Shown here: one piece after another, positions 5,929-8,727 of the stretch
How positions within the stretch are numbered: position 1 is the stretch's first letter
How the letters are laid out: each line of letters opens with the position of its first letter
Source: Legionellales bacterium
GTDB taxonomy: Bacteria; Pseudomonadota; Gammaproteobacteria; PIVX01
Assembly: GCA_013215905.1 (NCBI GenBank)
Contig: JABSQI010000054.1
Span: forward strand, 1 to 8,727
Direction of reading: 5' to 3'
DNA: 8,727 nt
Program-made: the position numbers and the translations under genes
Notes under the pieces: generated by a model
Databases searched by the model: none
What the model saw: the letters and a program-made list of their open reading frames with translations, nothing else
Told to the model about the DNA's origin: nothing

Positions 5929-6612
5929 ATGAAAAGATTTCGAATTATATTTATCATTATTGGCTTATTTACATATACATGCGCCTCATTCCCTTTTAAC
6001 TACTTGTATGGCTGGTATATACAAGGCCAAGGTGGGGTAACTATGTTAAATGAAACAAAAGATAGTAAATCCCAAAGGTCTATAGATTTTAATTCAAGGC
6101 CAGCAGTTAGCTTTGCAGGTAGTTTAGGGTATAGATTCGATCAATTTAGAGCAGCAGTTACAAGCAATTTTTCCAAAATAAGAGTTAAAAATGTTAATTT
6201 CAAGCCAGCAAATTCTTCTGCAACTAAATTTACCAATAGTTCAAATACCAACGGTAATTTAAAGAATTTTATGCTAAACGGATATTACGACTACGCACTA
6301 GATGGGCCTGTTAAGTTCGTCTTCGGAATTGGCGCTGGATATGGTCGTATTAACATGGACTACTTTTACTTACGTGCAAATGCCGTAAATACACCTCCTC
6401 GAAGCAGATTTACTAGAACATATAACGTCTTCATCTATAACGCTATCTTAGGATTTCATCTCATTTTAAATCACATGTGGGATATGAGTTTAGAATATAG
6501 ATATCATAGTACCTTTTCACAAAAAATAGGTCTAGCTTCTAATAACAACTTCTTTGAATCAGATTTTAATTTTCATACATTAGAACTTGGTCTTGTATTA
6601 AAAATTAATTAA
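5929..6612 (+). CDS. Secreted beta-barrel outer membrane protein, paralogue 2
   Basis: 227 residues from the ATG at 5929. The frame also opens at a TTG at 5923, but that would sit directly against the TTAGG ribosome site (5918-5922), while the ATG lies six bases from it. The signal peptide MKRFRIIFIIIGLFTYTCAS is cut probably after CAS; the Cys is not in a lipobox. Blocks align with the preceding gene: FRAAVTSNF with FRGELEFNF, V-x-F-K-P with ATFTP, SSNT with SSNT, FMLNGYYDYALDG with VMLNGIYDIEVD, VFGIGAGYGRI with YVGAGIGWLHF, and MSLEYRY with VFLEYKF. The two are diverged tandem duplicates. Central loops are rich in Asn, Ser and Arg and differ most, as expected for surface-exposed loops. It ends LELGLVLKIN, again without a terminal aromatic residue. 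Its stop is four bases from the stop of the convergent glutaminase gene. Confidence 0.83.
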   Translation: MKRFRIIFIIIGLFTYTCASFPFNYLYGWYIQGQGGVTMLNETKDSKSQRSIDFNSRPAVSFAGSLGYRFDQFRAAVTSNFSKIRVKNVNFKPANSSATKFTNSSNTNGNLKNFMLNGYYDYALDGPVKFVFGIGAGYGRINMDYFYLRANAVNTPPRSRFTRTYNVFIYNAILGFHLILNHMWDMSLEYRYHSTFSQKIGLASNNNFFESDFNFHTLELGLVLKIN

Positions 6613-6616
6613 AAAC

Positions 6617-7555
6617 TCATTTCATAATACCAAAATGCCATCCAAGAGTATTAGATAACTCCTCTAGAATTATAGATCCACGTATACTTGTACCCTTTTC
6701 ATTCACTCTAGGGCTAAAAGTAACAATCCCAGCAATTCCTGGCACAACAGCAAAAATATAACCTGATACACTACTTTTAGAAGGCATACCAGTATTTACT
6801 AAGTGACTGCCTGATTCATTATACAAACCACAAGTAGCCATTATAGAAATTGTTTGTTTAACAGTAGATTCAGAAATTACTTGTTCTCCATTAGGCTCTT
6901 TTCCTCCATTAGCCAATAAATATGGCAGATAAACAGATTGATAAGGAGTCATTTCAAATGAGCATAGAGTAAAATACACTTCTAGAATTCCCTCTATATC
7001 CCCATTTATAATATTGTTACTTTTTAATAAATAAGCAAGGGCTCTATTACGATCACCAGTCCTACGTTCAGATGCAAAAACTTTTGTATTTAAATGAGCT
7101 TTTTCATTAAAAAGCTTCTCAATCCAATTATCAAGCCAACGCATCTTAGCTTCATCATTACCAGGGATCCTACTACAAAGTGAAATTGCACCAGCGTTTA
7201 ACATTGGATTGGAAGGGTATGGTCCAAATTGATCTAACCTAGCAACAGAGTTAAAATCATGGCCGGAAGGTTCCACCATTACCCATTGATATACTTTTTC
7301 TGGACCAAATTCCTCTAACAATCCCATTAAAACTACTAACTTTGAAGCACTTTGCAAAGTAAAATTTTCATGCAAACTATTGCCAGAAGAATAAATCTTA
7401 TTATCAACAGTTCTAATAATCCCCGCTGTCTGTTCAGGATCTTGCGAAGATAATTCAGGAATATACTGAGCAACATCCCCATTACTATTTCCAAAAGATT
7501 TTTCAATAGCTAGATCTAAATTTTCTTGTATTGATATGCTATTTTCTACGCTCAT
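6617..7555 (-). CDS. glsA: Glutaminase (serine-type, GlsA/YbaS family)
   Basis: Hydrolyses L-glutamine to glutamate and ammonia in the cytoplasm; relatives of YbaS use the ammonia for acid resistance. The 312 residues match the family length (about 310). Seen: YIPELSSQDPEQ (31-42), catalytic S-x-x-K as QSASK with Ser69 and Lys72, VEPSGHDFNSV (94-104), NPMLNAGAI with Asn120, SERRTGDRNRALAY with Glu163 and Asn170, YFTLCS with Tyr194, and TCGLYNESG with Tyr245. These are the residues that bind and process glutamine in the beta-lactamase-like fold. The usual 'KSGVGGG' turn is altered here to SKSSVSGYIFAVVPG (259-273), so a glycine-rich segment is partly lost next to the active site. ATG at 7553-7555 follows GAGAAG. 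It begins 12 bases after the hda stop and should be co-transcribed with it. The symbol glsA is the generic one. Confidence 0.93.
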   Translation of the reverse strand: MSVENSISIQENLDLAIEKSFGNSNGDVAQYIPELSSQDPEQTAGIIRTVDNKIYSSGNSLHENFTLQSASKLVVLMGLLEEFGPEKVYQWVMVEPSGHDFNSVARLDQFGPYPSNPMLNAGAISLCSRIPGNDEAKMRWLDNWIEKLFNEKAHLNTKVFASERRTGDRNRALAYLLKSNNIINGDIEGILEVYFTLCSFEMTPYQSVYLPYLLANGGKEPNGEQVISESTVKQTISIMATCGLYNESGSHLVNTGMPSKSSVSGYIFAVVPGIAGIVTFSPRVNEKGTSIRGSIILEELSNTLGWHFGIMK

Positions 7556-7567
7556 AATAACTTCTCA

Positions 7568-8254
7568 CTAAATATTTAGAACCATCTTTACGAATGGAAT
7601 AGTTAATTTACGCTTTTCACTATAAGCTGCTTTATTAAGTACACCTAGTATAGATAATAAATCGTTTATATTTCTAGAACATCTTGTTAATAAAAATTTT
7701 ACCACATCTATGGGTAGTTCTAGTCCCATGTCAAAAGCAAAATTATGCAAAACAATGGAAATATTGTCTTCAGACAATTCCTTCAGATTATACACTAATC
7801 CCCAAGATAATCTAGAAACCAAATCTGGCAATAATATATTAACATGTTTTGGAGATTTTCTAGCCGCAAAAATTAATATCCCTTTATTTTCTAAAACTTG
7901 GTTATACAAATGAAATAGTGGCTCTTCTAAATTACGATTAACAGTAACATAATCCAGATTATCAATACAAACTAAACCTGCTGGATCTATGCTATCTACA
8001 TTTTCGATAAAATTATCTAAATCAAGAGAAAAATAACTCGCACTAGCCTTACTCCAAATCTGAGTATTAAAGCTGGCTTTTAGCAAATGGGTTTTACCAG
8101 TCCCTTTAGCTCCAAACAAATAATATACGGCGCCTTTATTTAACTCAAGAGCAGACTTTAAAGATTCAACAATATTAATATTCTCCCCAGCACAATAATT
8201 ATTAAAATCCATAGTTCTGGATTGTAAAATCGGTAATATTAACTGTTCACTCAT
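7568..8254 (-). CDS. hda: DnaA-like AAA+ protein Hda, replication initiation regulator
   Basis: Hda, bound to the DNA-loaded beta clamp, stimulates ATP hydrolysis by DnaA (RIDA) and so prevents re-initiation. The 228 residues match the family (E. coli about 233) and lack the DNA-binding domain of DnaA. Seen: clamp-binding motif QLILPI (4-9), close to the QLSLPL of E. coli Hda; Walker A GAKGTGKT (48-55); Walker B LVCIDNLD (94-101); arginine-finger region LVSRLSWGLVY (145-155) with Arg148; sensor-2 region LTRCSRNINDLL (189-200); and the family ending KLTIPFVKMVLNI. Walker B has Asn after the first Asp, where DnaA has Asp, as in other Hda proteins. The ATG overlaps the stop of the preceding lipid-synthesis gene by four bases (ATGA), so translation is coupled. 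DnaC/DnaA-like alternatives are unlikely given the clamp motif. Confidence 0.94.
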   Translation of the reverse strand: MSEQLILPILQSRTMDFNNYCAGENINIVESLKSALELNKGAVYYLFGAKGTGKTHLLKASFNTQIWSKASASYFSLDLDNFIENVDSIDPAGLVCIDNLDYVTVNRNLEEPLFHLYNQVLENKGILIFAARKSPKHVNILLPDLVSRLSWGLVYNLKELSEDNISIVLHNFAFDMGLELPIDVVKFLLTRCSRNINDLLSILGVLNKAAYSEKRKLTIPFVKMVLNI

Positions 8255-8727
8255 ATCGATTTATTTGCGGCTGCAAGCCAAGTTTTTGCTAAATTTATAT
8301 ACTGTAATAAGCTAAATACTGTAGTAAGAACTACTATCAACATTACACCCCATATAAACCAAGCATTAATATTAAGAATACTAATACTGATCAAAATTAT
8401 GAATATTAAGAATAACTGTAAAACAGTATTTATTTTACTAATTAAAGACGGTTGGAATTTTAGCACGCTTGGTTCCTTAGTATATATATAAACAACCCCT
8501 AACATAATGTACAAATCTCTAAATATAATAATAACAGGCACAAATATATTAATAGCTCCTATAATATATAAGATAGAAAAGCTACTAATCATTAATAACT
8601 TATCTGCTAAAGGATCTAAAATAGCTCCTAGATTACTTGCCCAAGAAAATATTCTAGCTAGATATCCGTCTAGGCAATCTGTCAAACCCGCTATAAAAAA
8701 AATTACTAACGCAACAAAATTTTCACC
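8251..8727 (-). CDS. CDP-alcohol phosphatidyltransferase (cardiolipin synthase- or PgsA-like), N-terminus cut by the right edge
   Basis: An integral membrane enzyme moving a phosphatidyl group from CDP-diacylglycerol to an alcohol. The 158 visible residues are open to the window end; a TTG at 8683-8685 lies inside the catalytic motif (GLTDCLDG) and cannot be the start. The motif D-x2-DG-x2-AR-x8-G-x3-D-x3-D is complete: DCLDGYLAR, then Gly, then DPLAD. Downstream, FRDLYIMLGVVYIY and PSLISKINTVLQ recall the 'RDvmLi' and 'PTxISKvNTxxQ' segments of the mitochondrial-type, CMP-forming cardiolipin synthase, whereas classical PgsA has 'REI' and a 'GKxKT' segment. I therefore lean to cardiolipin synthesis from CDP-DAG and phosphatidylglycerol, with phosphatidylglycerophosphate synthase as the alternative. 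About four or five helices are seen; perhaps 25-35 N-terminal residues are missing. It ends in a four-base overlap with hda. Confidence 0.85.
   Translation of the reverse strand, partial: GENFVALVIFFIAGLTDCLDGYLARIFSWASNLGAILDPLADKLLMISSFSILYIIGAINIFVPVIIIFRDLYIMLGVVYIYTKEPSVLKFQPSLISKINTVLQLFLIFIILISISILNINAWFIWGVMLIVVLTTVFSLLQYINLAKTWLAAANKSI

Noticed and set aside
7710..7913. 67-codon plus-strand frame inside hda
   Set aside because: Antisense to the AAA+ core of hda, no supporting signals.
8683..8685. TTG as the start of the phosphatidyltransferase
   Set aside because: The frame stays open to the window end and the codon lies inside the catalytic motif GLTDCLDG, so the gene simply continues past the edge.
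1..8727. CRISPR array, tRNA, rRNA, toxin-antitoxin or phage-defence module
   Set aside because: No regularly spaced repeats, no tRNA or rRNA-like stretches, and every gene of fair length falls in a housekeeping or surface-protein family.

Overview
The window is AT-rich and comes from a gram-negative proteobacterium. A gammaproteobacterium is most likely, and the gene content would suit a host-associated one such as the Francisella or Legionella/Coxiella-like lineages, but the genus cannot be fixed from this sequence. Supporting points are an Hda-type DnaA homologue with an N-terminal clamp-binding motif, secreted beta-barrel outer membrane proteins, and a quinol-oxidase operon with ordinary Shine-Dalgarno signals.

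Left edge (1-869): the first 53 codons of a secreted protein run off the left end on the minus strand, with a near-consensus promoter behind them. The following ~700 bases hold no intact gene. They contain the decayed 3' end of an IS200/IS605-family TnpA transposase (about 449-632) that still encodes the Tyr-x3-Gln catalytic motif but carries an in-frame stop.

Minus-strand respiratory/membrane operon (4773 down to 870): cydA, cydB, a YihY/BrkB-family membrane protein and a small COG3671-type membrane protein. Junctions are tight: cydA and cydB abut with no gap, cydB overlaps the YihY gene by 8 bases, and the last gap is 21 bases. The cytochrome bd is the short Q-loop, CIO-like kind, and no CydX-type small subunit is visible. 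An extended -10 promoter lies upstream of cydA, and a perfect 7-4-7 inverted repeat lies further upstream.

Plus-strand outer-membrane pair (5082-6612): two divergent tandem paralogues of a small beta-barrel surface protein. Each has its own TTGACA promoter, and a 14-bp perfect hairpin separates them.

Minus-strand operon (8727 down to 6617): a CDP-alcohol phosphatidyltransferase (truncated by the right edge, with features recalling CMP-forming cardiolipin synthase), hda and a serine-type glutaminase. They are coupled by a 4-base overlap and a 12-base gap. This operon converges on the second outer-membrane gene with only four bases between stop codons, and no terminator is seen there. The nearest hairpin able to stop its transcript lies on the far side of that gene.

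I found no clear novel defence or mobile system. The most interesting points are the antisense arrangement over the second surface-protein gene, the lipid-synthesis/Hda coupling, the cydAB operon with two uncharacterised membrane proteins, and the transposase relic.
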